23,698 nt of DNA from JAKPPT01 sp964630305 (GTDB lineage: Bacteria > Spirochaetota > Spirochaetia > Treponematales > UBA12059), in NCBI GenBank assembly GCA_964630305.1, contig CAZVTR010000036.1, positions 1 through 23,698 of the forward strand. Direction: 5' to 3'. The position numbers and the translations under genes are program-made. Positions within the stretch are counted from its first letter, which is position 1; the number at the start of each line of letters is the position of its first letter. Under the pieces are notes generated by a model. It made no database searches and was not told the DNA's origin. It worked only from the letters and a program-made list of their open reading frames with translations. Below, in pieces: positions 7,511-14,744 of the stretch.

Positions 7511-8509
7511 ATGACAAGCTATAAGGAATTAGGTCTTGTAAATACTGTTGAACTTTTTAAGAAAGCAGTAAAAGGCGGCTATGCAATACCTGCGTACAAT
7601 TTTAACAATCTCGAACAGCTTCAAGCAATTATTCAAGCTTGTGTTGAAACGAGAAGTCCAGTAATTTTGCAGGTTTCTTCTGGTGCGAGAAAGTATGCAA
7701 ATGCTAATCTTTTGCGCAACATGGCACGAGGTGCAGTTGAATATGCAAAAGAACTTGGTTATGCCATTCCAATTGTATTGCATCTTGATCATGGTGATTC
7801 ATATGAGCTCTGTGTTGATTGTATTGAGAATGGGTTTTCCAGTGTGATGATTGATGGTTCACATCTTCCATACGAAGAAAATGTTGCATTAACGAAAAAA
7901 GTATGTGATTATGCACATTCTCGTCCCGATTATGTTTCGGTAGAAGGAGAACTTGGTGTGCTTGCCGGTGTTGAAGATGATGTATCAAGTGAACACTCAC
8001 ACTACACACGCCCGGAAGAAGTGGAAGATTTTGTTAAAAAGACTGGTGTCGATTCGCTTGCAATTTCAATAGGAACGAGTCATGGAAGAACTAAATTTAA
8101 ACCGGAGCAATGTACCCGAGATGCAAACGGCGTACTAATTCCGCCTCCGCTCCGGTTTGATATTCTTGAAGAAATAGAGAAACGAATTCCTGGTTTCCCC
8201 ATCGTATTGCATGGTTCTTCGAGCGTGCCGCATGAGTATGTCGCCCTTATTGAGCAGTATGGCGGAAAACTTAAAGATTCTGTGGGTATTCCTGAGGATC
8301 AGCTGCGAAGAGCTGCAAAAAGCGCTGTCTGCAAAATCAATATCGACTCCGATGGCCGTCTTGCCATGACCGCTATGATTCGCAAGGTTTTAGCAGAACA
8401 TCCTGAGGAATTTGATCCAAGAAAAATTCTCGGGCCAGCACGTGATGAACTTAAAAAACTTTATATGCATAAAAACAAAGAAGTTTTAGGATCAGCTGGT
8501 CAGGCATAA
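7511..8509 (+). CDS. fba: Fructose-bisphosphate aldolase, class II
   Basis: 332 residues. Zinc-dependent aldolase that interconverts fructose 1,6-bisphosphate with dihydroxyacetone phosphate and glyceraldehyde 3-phosphate in glycolysis, in the cytoplasm. Seen motifs: GYAIPAYNFNN (23-33), VLHLDHGD with catalytic Asp93 and zinc ligand His94, VEGELGVLAGVEDD (144-157), ISIGTSHG with zinc ligand His191, VLHGSSSVP with His234 and the phosphate-binding region KINIDSDGRLAMTA. The features fit the longer class IIB-type enzymes found in spirochaetes. The ATG has a strong AGGAGG site. A likely -35 TTGAAA lies in the AT-rich upstream gap, but several -10 options exist (TACTTT, TATATA). From memory, T. 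pallidum also has fba next to a flaA pair. A hairpin follows the gene. Confidence 0.95.
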   Translation: MTSYKELGLVNTVELFKKAVKGGYAIPAYNFNNLEQLQAIIQACVETRSPVILQVSSGARKYANANLLRNMARGAVEYAKELGYAIPIVLHLDHGDSYELCVDCIENGFSSVMIDGSHLPYEENVALTKKVCDYAHSRPDYVSVEGELGVLAGVEDDVSSEHSHYTRPEEVEDFVKKTGVDSLAISIGTSHGRTKFKPEQCTRDANGVLIPPPLRFDILEEIEKRIPGFPIVLHGSSSVPHEYVALIEQYGGKLKDSVGIPEDQLRRAAKSAVCKINIDSDGRLAMTAMIRKVLAEHPEEFDPRKILGPARDELKKLYMHKNKEVLGSAGQA

Positions 8510-8531
8510 TACTGGTTACACATGTATCAAT

Positions 8532-8568
8532 AGGGGGATGTCAAAGAAGTATTTAAAGACATCCCCCT
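8532..8568. terminator. Hairpin between convergent fba and rnhA
   Basis: Perfect 11-bp stem AGGGGGATGTC/GACATCCCCCT (8532-8542 with 8558-8568) with a 15-nt loop, placed between the two convergent gene ends. Neither side has a proper T-run, so it may act as a weak bidirectional terminator or as a 3'-end stabilising stem. Confidence 0.55.
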
Positions 8569-8607
8569 TATTGGTAAATAAATAATAGTTTATTAGATGT
8601 AATGCTA

Positions 8608-9063
8608 TTAAGCTTGTTCAAGTAATTTTTTTATTGCAGTTCGTGCTAGTTCATCGCAGCGTTCATTTTCTTCATGTCCTACATGTCCGCGTATCCAGTT
8701 AAATTCTGGTTGAAGCGTACCGGTTAAGGAATCGAGCTGTTCCCACAGCTCTCTATTCTTTACAGGTTCCTTTTGAGCGTTTTTCCAGCCTTTTTTTTTC
8801 CAGTCGTGAATCCATTTAGTAATACCATAAAATACATATTGTGAATCGGTAAAAATTCGAATCTGGAAAGTCTTGCCATGTGTTTGCATAATATATTCCA
8901 GTCCACGGATAACAGACAACAATTCCATGCGGTTATTAGTTGTTAAAGGTTCTGCACCTGAAGCTTCATAGTATAAGGAGTTATTTTTTACAATAAATCC
9001 CCACCCTCCAGGTCCTGGATTTCCCGAGCACGCACCATCAGCAAAGAGATATACCATCTGCAT
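8608..9063 (-). CDS. rnhA: Ribonuclease HI
   Basis: 151 residues, the size of E. coli RNase HI (155). It cuts the RNA strand of RNA-DNA hybrids, for example at R-loops and primers. The DEDD active site is complete: FADGACSGNPGPGGW with Asp9, NNRMEL with Glu47, FTDSQYV with Asp73, and GHVGHEENERCDELAR with His127 and Asp137. The basic handle region (KKKGWKNAQ, about 90-97) is present. The ATG lies a single base after the stop of tatQM, so it is the last gene of the tat operon and probably translationally coupled. The TRAP transporter and RNase HI have no obvious functional link. A second possible ATG is at residue 3. Confidence 0.95.
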   Translation of the reverse strand: MQMVYLFADGACSGNPGPGGWGFIVKNNSLYYEASGAEPLTTNNRMELLSVIRGLEYIMQTHGKTFQIRIFTDSQYVFYGITKWIHDWKKKGWKNAQKEPVKNRELWEQLDSLTGTLQPEFNWIRGHVGHEENERCDELARTAIKKLLEQA

Positions 9064-9064
9064 A

Positions 9065-10978
9065 TTATCTCACAAAAGCTAAAGAAAGAGCTGGAATCCA
9101 GGTGACTAAAACAAGAACGAGGAGCTGCAAAAGAAAAAACGGAACTACCGACTTGTATATTGTTAACACTGGTTTATTAAAAGCATAACTTGCCAAAAAC
9201 AAATTCATGCCGATTGGCGGAGTTAAAAAACCAATTGTGAGATTAGTAATAAAAATTGCAGCAAGGTGGACAGGATGTATGCCAAAATAGTTTCCTAAAG
9301 GAATAATAAGCGGTACAATAACAAGTGTCGCTGAGAATATATCCATTAGACAGCCTGTGATGAGCAGGAGGATGTTTAAAAGTATTAAAAATAGCACTTT
9401 AGAATGCACTAAATTCTGTGTCCAGGTAACAAAAAATTCTGCTAAACCAAAATCTATTAAAAAGTTGGATAGCGCTCGAGCCATTGCAATAATAATAAGT
9501 GTACCGCCAGCAATTGAAACAGCCTCTGATACGGTGTTTACCATGAATTTAAAATCGTCAGCTAATGCGTTTGAAACTTGATCTAATTTTTTATCTTTAT
9601 AGGTAAAAAAGCTTTCTACCACGAGGAGGTATAGGATTAACAGGGATGCTGTTTCTGTGAGGCTAGCTAATCCTGTAAACGTAAATATTACTATGAAGAG
9701 GGGTATGAGTAATTCTGGCAATGTGTTAAGAAGGGCAGAACCGGCTTCTTTTAAGTTAAATTGATGCCGCGGCGCTTTATGCTTTATACTTATCCATATT
9801 GCGGATCCACCCATAGCAAGTGAAAAAATAATTCCGGGAACAATGGTTCCTAAAAATATGTTAGTAACTGTAAATGATTCACTTCCAATAAAATCAGGAT
9901 TATTTTGGTAAATAAATGTACCTGCAATAAAATACACAATTACAGCAATGCTTGGAGGAAAAAGCAGACCAATTGATGATGATGCAGTGAGAAGACCATG
10001 AACAGTTTTTTCCTGGTAGACACCAGTATCTAAAAGTATTCCAGCCAGTAAGCTGCCCATAGCAAGGATTGTTACTCCGTTGGCTCCTGTAAATGTTGTA
10101 AAAAAGACACAGACTATAACAGCTGCAAAGGCTTCGCCCCCTGGGAACCATCCAAAAACTTCTCGAAACAATTTAACAAGACGTTTAGTTGCTCCTGATT
10201 TACTCAATAAAAAACCTGCGACAGTAAAGAGCGGTATTGCTGGAAGTGAACTATCTCGCAATAAGTTATATCCTGTATACGTAATAAATGTAGGAGTCTG
10301 ACCTCCGCCAACATATAATATAAGAGCAATACCAGCAATGGTCATAAAGAGCGGCAACCCTAAGAGAGCCATGCTGATTAATCCTAAAATGAGAAATATT
10401 CTTAAAAAATTCAATGTTACATATACAAAAGCCGAAGTTTTGCTTAATAATGGAATATCAATATTAAATCGTAAGGATGCTAATTCATTAAATAGAGGGA
10501 ATGACAAAAATAATCCAACAATAATACCAGTAATTAAAGGTATGATATTTTCTTTTCGAATTTCTGCAGTAATAATACCCAGAAAGCCCAGTATCAAGGG
10601 AAGTGCAAAAATTTGTATAGGAATTCCATAAATGGGTTCAAATGGCTGAAGTGTTAATAGGACGGTATTGCATGATGCAAAAAAAAGCGTAAGAGCTATT
10701 GCCACTGTTATAGCGGTAGTAATTTTGGAAAAAACGGTGTCTTTCCCTTGATTTACGATATTTGTCAGTGTCAGATGTTTTTTTTGATAACTTGATTTTG
10801 CTGCTGATAAAAACGTTAATGCAATCATGCTTTGTTCTATAATGCGGATAGAAGACGGTATGCCGGTTGTTTGAAAAATACGGCTCACAATAAACTCTAT
10901 GGATGCGACAAACACAATGATAAAGACAGAGAAAAACGATGCGATGTCAAAAAATCTCAGAAGCCAGGAACGTTTCAT
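9065..10978 (-). CDS. tatQM: TRAP transporter fused DctQ-DctM membrane subunit (TatQM-like)
   Basis: 637 residues, almost entirely hydrophobic. The first roughly 165 residues form a DctQ-type small subunit (about four transmembrane helices, MIALTFLSAAKSSYQKKHLTL near the first loop). The remainder is the DctM large subunit with about twelve helices, showing GANGVTILAMGSLLAG, SSIGLLFPPSIAVIVYF and the C-terminal GFLTPPIGMNLFLASY, which are DctM hallmarks. With a periplasmic binding protein it carries out sodium- or proton-coupled uptake of an organic acid or similar ligand across the inner membrane. Fused Q and M are typical of many TRAP systems, including TatQM of T. pallidum (TP0958, from memory). 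It starts 15 nt after tatP with GGAG seven bases upstream. The substrate cannot be read from the sequence. Confidence 0.93.
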   Translation of the reverse strand: MKRSWLLRFFDIASFFSVFIIVFVASIEFIVSRIFQTTGIPSSIRIIEQSMIALTFLSAAKSSYQKKHLTLTNIVNQGKDTVFSKITTAITVAIALTLFFASCNTVLLTLQPFEPIYGIPIQIFALPLILGFLGIITAEIRKENIIPLITGIIVGLFLSFPLFNELASLRFNIDIPLLSKTSAFVYVTLNFLRIFLILGLISMALLGLPLFMTIAGIALILYVGGGQTPTFITYTGYNLLRDSSLPAIPLFTVAGFLLSKSGATKRLVKLFREVFGWFPGGEAFAAVIVCVFFTTFTGANGVTILAMGSLLAGILLDTGVYQEKTVHGLLTASSSIGLLFPPSIAVIVYFIAGTFIYQNNPDFIGSESFTVTNIFLGTIVPGIIFSLAMGGSAIWISIKHKAPRHQFNLKEAGSALLNTLPELLIPLFIVIFTFTGLASLTETASLLILYLLVVESFFTYKDKKLDQVSNALADDFKFMVNTVSEAVSIAGGTLIIIAMARALSNFLIDFGLAEFFVTWTQNLVHSKVLFLILLNILLLITGCLMDIFSATLVIVPLIIPLGNYFGIHPVHLAAIFITNLTIGFLTPPIGMNLFLASYAFNKPVLTIYKSVVPFFLLQLLVLVLVTWIPALSLAFVR

Positions 10979-10993
10979 GAAGTGCTCCGCTTG

Positions 10994-11989
10994 CTATTTT
11001 TTTATAGCCGCAAATAAAATGTTAACCGTTGATGGTGTGAACATTTCATTTAGTAGTTTCTGTGCCTGAGCACCTGTGAATAACTCATTCCACGCATTGA
11101 GCTGAGCTCCTGTGAGTGCAGGAGTTTGAAGACCGTTTGCAGTCATCATTGCTATTGCTTCTTGTTCTTTTTGCAATGAGAGAGTGGTTATTTCCTGAGC
11201 AACTTTTTCTGTAACATCGATAATTGGCTGGCGGAGCTCTGACGGAATTTTATCCCATGCGCGTTTTGTGAGGACAATGCCTCCAAAAAATGGTGCGAGC
11301 GTGAAGGATGACATGTAGCCTACGTTTGCTTTAAGCTGATTCCAGAACGTTGCTACGAGTAAAGGGCTTGAATACACAACATCCAATGCTTTTGATGAAA
11401 ACTGTGATACAAAAAGTGTTGAATCTGATTTAACTGTTTTTGCTCCCAGTAATTGGAGCTGTCTAATTAAAGCTTCTTGATTTTTATTTACACCAATTCT
11501 AATGCCTGAAAAATCGGAAGGTTCTTTAATAGGTTTTATAGAAAAAAAACGTATCCAGCCACCCTGGCTTAAAGAAATAATTTGATATTTATCAGCTAGT
11601 CTGTTTTGAAATATTGGTTGCAAAGCTTTTACAGCTAACTTAAACTCATCAGTTGTTTTAATAATGCCAGGCATAGAGAGCAAAAGCAAGTCTTTGTCTA
11701 AAAGAAATAACCCACTTGTTTCTAATAGTGCGCCATCAATACCAAATGTGAGCTGCTGAACAATTGCCTCCTGGTTGGCATTGGCAAGGCTCCGTGAAAA
11801 TACAACTTTGATTTTTCCATTGGAAACTCGGGACCATTCGCTTGCAAGCTTTTTCATGCCGATATCCCATGGACTATTGGGCGGAACTGAAGCAGCAAGC
11901 TGAAGCGTTATTTCCTGTGTCCACAGTGCTGTTATGCACAAGAAGAATACTATTAGTATCAGCAGCAGTCGGTGGTTGGTTTGTTTCAT
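10994..11989 (-). CDS. tatP: TRAP transporter solute-binding protein (TatP-like, DctP family)
   Basis: 331 residues. Signal peptide MKQTNHRLLLILIVFFLCITALW, cleaved near residue 25; there is no lipobox, so it is probably soluble in the periplasm or anchored by TatT. Mature part begins ITLQLAASVPPNSPWDIG, the usual DctP opening, and continues with a GWIRFFS segment (Arg147) and DFSGIRIGVN with Arg164, the position where DctP proteins hold a ligand carboxylate. YSSPLLVATFWNQLK is the family strap region. It captures the ligand and delivers it to TatQM. The gene sits 18 nt after tatT and has AGGGAG seven bases before the ATG. Homologue of TP0957 of T. pallidum (recalled). Whether the ligand is an organic acid or a more hydrophobic compound is unknown. 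Confidence 0.92.
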   Translation of the reverse strand: MKQTNHRLLLILIVFFLCITALWTQEITLQLAASVPPNSPWDIGMKKLASEWSRVSNGKIKVVFSRSLANANQEAIVQQLTFGIDGALLETSGLFLLDKDLLLLSMPGIIKTTDEFKLAVKALQPIFQNRLADKYQIISLSQGGWIRFFSIKPIKEPSDFSGIRIGVNKNQEALIRQLQLLGAKTVKSDSTLFVSQFSSKALDVVYSSPLLVATFWNQLKANVGYMSSFTLAPFFGGIVLTKRAWDKIPSELRQPIIDVTEKVAQEITTLSLQKEQEAIAMMTANGLQTPALTGAQLNAWNELFTGAQAQKLLNEMFTPSTVNILFAAIKK

Positions 11990-12007
11990 GGTATGACTCC
12001 CTGAGTG

Positions 12008-12898
12008 TTAATCTGTAAAATATAAGTATAAATCTGCCTGAATTGCAGTAGCTTTTTGTTGAGCCAGCATGTTCATGAGGTTTTGCTGTTTCTGTGCAAT
12101 GTTTATAGCATGAGTAATATTTTTAAGGAATAATTCCTTATCGTTGAGCGGCAGCGCGAACAGCAATGCATAATCGACATAGAGTCCCGCATTAGTTTCA
12201 TTAAAATAGATGCGGGCTTTTTCATAGTACTCTAAGGCTTTAGTTTTATCACCTCCCAATGCTTCCGGCATTCCTGCATAGACAGAATACGCAAGCGTAA
12301 GAACGCGGCCGTTTTCACTGTATGGATCCAACTGAAGTGCTCGGTTTAATAACAAAAAAGCTGCAGGAATAAGATTTGCAGTTTCAAAGTCAAGCGGATT
12401 ACCGCTGAATACTGCAAAAATAGAAGCTGCAGCGGTATATAAAAGCGTTGTATCCTTTTTTGTGAACATTGCTACAAGCTTTTTAGCGTTTGTGTCATTG
12501 AGAGCATTAATGTCGATTTGAGACGATAAAAGCTTTGGGCTTTTTTTGGTAATAAATGGAAGCACAACATTTTTTGCTTTAACAGCATATAGGTTTGCAC
12601 GAGCACTTATTGTTGAACTTTCAAGCGGATCAGTATTTTGAAGCAGAAATGCTTTTGTTCCAAGAATCATATTGCCATATAAAAGATATAAACTTGCAAG
12701 CGTTTTTGCATTGGTTTCGTTAGCAGGATTATCTCTATAGAGCATTTCAAGAGTCTTAATAAAGGCTGGTAGTGATTCTTCAACCAGAAGGGGATCAGTT
12801 TCATCAAGGATTGTGGAAGTTGCAAGATTTCCTATCCGAAATACTACACATGAAGAACAGAGTAATACAATCGTAAACGCACACAGTATCTGTTTCAT
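12008..12898 (-). CDS. tatT: TatT-like TPR lipoprotein of the TRAP transporter
   Basis: 296 residues from the ATG at 12898, chosen because it opens a lipoprotein signal peptide, MKQILCAFTIVLLCSSC, with Cys17 as the lipid-modified residue. A longer frame to 12991 would add 31 charged residues and cross the promoter. The mature protein is helical: NPANETNAKTLASLYLLYGN, then LNRALQLDPYSENGR, KALEYYEKARIYF and AGLYVDYALLFALPLNDKE give tetratricopeptide-like pairs, and ALGGDKTKALEYYEKA is a recognisable TatT pattern. In T. pallidum the homologue (TP0956, recalled) forms a trimer with a ligand-sized groove and partners TatP. It heads the tatT-tatP-tatQM-rnhA operon and is divergent from the ABC exporter genes. 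There is no Shine-Dalgarno sequence; the promoter suggests a leaderless mRNA. Confidence 0.88.
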   Translation of the reverse strand: MKQILCAFTIVLLCSSCVVFRIGNLATSTILDETDPLLVEESLPAFIKTLEMLYRDNPANETNAKTLASLYLLYGNMILGTKAFLLQNTDPLESSTISARANLYAVKAKNVVLPFITKKSPKLLSSQIDINALNDTNAKKLVAMFTKKDTTLLYTAAASIFAVFSGNPLDFETANLIPAAFLLLNRALQLDPYSENGRVLTLAYSVYAGMPEALGGDKTKALEYYEKARIYFNETNAGLYVDYALLFALPLNDKELFLKNITHAINIAQKQQNLMNMLAQQKATAIQADLYLYFTD

Positions 12899-12933
12899 AG
12901 TACCATTATTATTTTTGAAATCGGTTTTGTCAA
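12896..12933 (-). promoter_or_regulatory. Predicted tat operon promoter, leaderless geometry
   Basis: Minus strand: TTGACA (12933-12928, 6 of 6), 17-nt spacer, AATAAT (12910-12905, 5 of 6), then GGTACT and the ATG at 12898. The predicted transcription start falls on the A of the ATG. The -10 and start region, AATAATGGTACTATG, differs from that of argR (AATAATAGTGCTATG) at only two of 15 positions. Confidence 0.65.
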
Positions 12934-12997
12934 TGTAAGCTTGATGCTGTTTTTCAATATGATTGTCTAAAAAGAAGAATAAGAGTAACATGGCTCT

Positions 12998-14743
12998 ATG
13001 TGGAAAGAATTACAAACACTCAAACCGCTAATTACAAAACATTGGTGGCGCTACACGTTTGGTTTACTGTTTCTTATTACTATTGATTATGCACAAACCG
13101 AAATTCCGCAATTTATTAAAAAAATTGTAGATACTATACTTGCTGGTGTTGATGAAACAGTATTGCATACCAATCTTGTTTTTATGCTTCTCACTGCAGC
13201 AGGTATCGCCATTGGAAGATTCATGTGGCGCTTTTTTATTCATGGTGCTTCACGAAGAATAGAGCGAGATTTGCGGGCTCGTCTCTTTGAACATTATATG
13301 GCTTTGCCTATGAAAGCTTTTCAGGATAATCCAACTGGTGAGCTTATGGCCAGAGCCACAAATGATATGCAGGCAATCCGCATGCTTACTGGAATGGCGA
13401 TTGTTGCATTTATCGATGGTTTTTTCATGTCTGCCATAGTATTAGTACGCATGTTTACTGAAAATCCATCGGTTGCCTTACGAGTTATACTTCCTCTTCC
13501 AATTGTAACACTTATCATTATTCTTTTTGGCCGTAAAATAGGCAAACGATTTAAGAAAATACAGGAAATCTATGGCACGATGAGTACGCTTGTCCAAGAA
13601 GTGCTGCAGGGGATACGGGTAGTCAAAGCTTTTGTAAAAGAAGATATTTTTAAAAATCGATTTGAAAACGAAAACGACTCCTATCGAAAAGCAAATATGT
13701 CGCTGGTGCTACTATTCGGATTCTTTTTCCCCCTTATCAATTTTATAGCTGGCATTACCATGCTCATTTTATTTATAACAGGTGGAAATGCGATACTTGA
13801 AAACTCAATGAGCGCCGGGACATTAACAGCAATGATTGCGTATCTTGAAATGCTCTTGTGGCCTATGATTGGAGCAGGTTTCACAGTGAATACAATACAG
13901 CGCGGTCTAGCGAGCCTTAAGCGAATAAATGAAATTCTCTTTTTACCGCAAGAGGAAAAAACAAGAAATAACACAAGCGGTATCAAAATTCCTGAGAGAG
14001 GAGATTTTGTTTTTAATAATCTGACATTTACCTATCCAGGAGCTCAAAAGCCTGCACTCAATGCTGTTTCTTTTACTATATCTTATGGAAAAACATTTGG
14101 AATATTGGGCCGAATTGGAAGCGGGAAATCCACATTGCTCAAACTAATGACCCGTATTCTAGAACCTGAACCAAATCAAATTTTGTATGGCAATGCAGAT
14201 ATCACATCAATTGACATTAATGAGTTGAGAAAATTATTCGGATATGTTCCGCAAGAAAGCTTTTTATTTTCTGACTCAATAAAAAATAATATTTTATTTG
14301 CTAATCCGGATCTTTCTGATGATGAGCTAGAGAATATTATTCAAATTGCAGGGTTAGAACCAGATTTAGCACTCTTCCCGCATGGTATTGAGACTGTAGT
14401 AGGGGAAAAAGGATTAACTTTATCTGGGGGACAAAAGCAACGTGTTTCCATTGCGCGGGCTCTTGCTGTAAATCCTGAAATTCTTGTTTTTGATGATGCG
14501 CTATCTGCTGTGGATACAGAAACTGAGGAAAAAATACTCAAAGCATTGTGCAAGCTTCGTAGAGGGAAAACAAATATAATTGTATCCAATCGAGTATCAA
14601 CTCTGCAAAATGCCGATTGCATCGGTGTATTTAGTCACGGTGAATTAATACAGCTCGGTACACCAGAAGAGCTCCTTAATCAGGAAGGATTTTTTGCAGA
14701 AATTGCTCTTATGCAGAGCTTATCGAAAGAGAAGGATAGTTAA
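12998..14743 (+). CDS. ABC exporter half-transporter with degenerate ATP site (YheI/BmrC-like)
   Basis: 581 residues: six-helix exporter membrane domain (about 1-320) and a C-terminal nucleotide-binding domain. Walker A GRIGSGKST (371-379), Q-loop YVPQES, signature LSGGQ (475-479), Walker B ILVFDD (495-500). The catalytic Glu after Walker B is Asp500 and the switch His is replaced by Asn531 (VSNRVSTL), so its own ATP site should be poorly active, as in the degenerate half of heterodimeric exporters such as TM287/288 and BmrCD. It pairs with the next gene, which begins 1 nt after its stop. Substrates of such exporters are usually drugs, lipids or peptides; here unknown. The promoter is unclear; a TATGAT (12958-12963) has no good -35. 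The start ATG has only AAGAG 12 bases upstream. Confidence 0.9.
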   Translation: MWKELQTLKPLITKHWWRYTFGLLFLITIDYAQTEIPQFIKKIVDTILAGVDETVLHTNLVFMLLTAAGIAIGRFMWRFFIHGASRRIERDLRARLFEHYMALPMKAFQDNPTGELMARATNDMQAIRMLTGMAIVAFIDGFFMSAIVLVRMFTENPSVALRVILPLPIVTLIIILFGRKIGKRFKKIQEIYGTMSTLVQEVLQGIRVVKAFVKEDIFKNRFENENDSYRKANMSLVLLFGFFFPLINFIAGITMLILFITGGNAILENSMSAGTLTAMIAYLEMLLWPMIGAGFTVNTIQRGLASLKRINEILFLPQEEKTRNNTSGIKIPERGDFVFNNLTFTYPGAQKPALNAVSFTISYGKTFGILGRIGSGKSTLLKLMTRILEPEPNQILYGNADITSIDINELRKLFGYVPQESFLFSDSIKNNILFANPDLSDDELENIIQIAGLEPDLALFPHGIETVVGEKGLTLSGGQKQRVSIARALAVNPEILVFDDALSAVDTETEEKILKALCKLRRGKTNIIVSNRVSTLQNADCIGVFSHGELIQLGTPEELLNQEGFFAEIALMQSLSKEKDS

Positions 14744-14744
14744 T

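Noticed and set aside
12899..12991. Longer tatT frame starting at 12991
   Set aside because: The extra 31 residues are charged, would precede the lipoprotein signal peptide and cross a consensus TTGACA promoter.
12899..12997. Sigma-54 (-24/-12) promoter before the ABC exporter and activator genes
   Set aside because: No GG-N10-GC pair with flanking TGGCAC/TTGCA context is present.
12990..13031. Short frame of 13 codons (ATG at 12990) overlapping the start of the first ABC gene; could be a leader peptide
   Set aside because: It has only AAGAG upstream, the peptide is featureless and there is no attenuator-like structure, so chance is the simpler reading.
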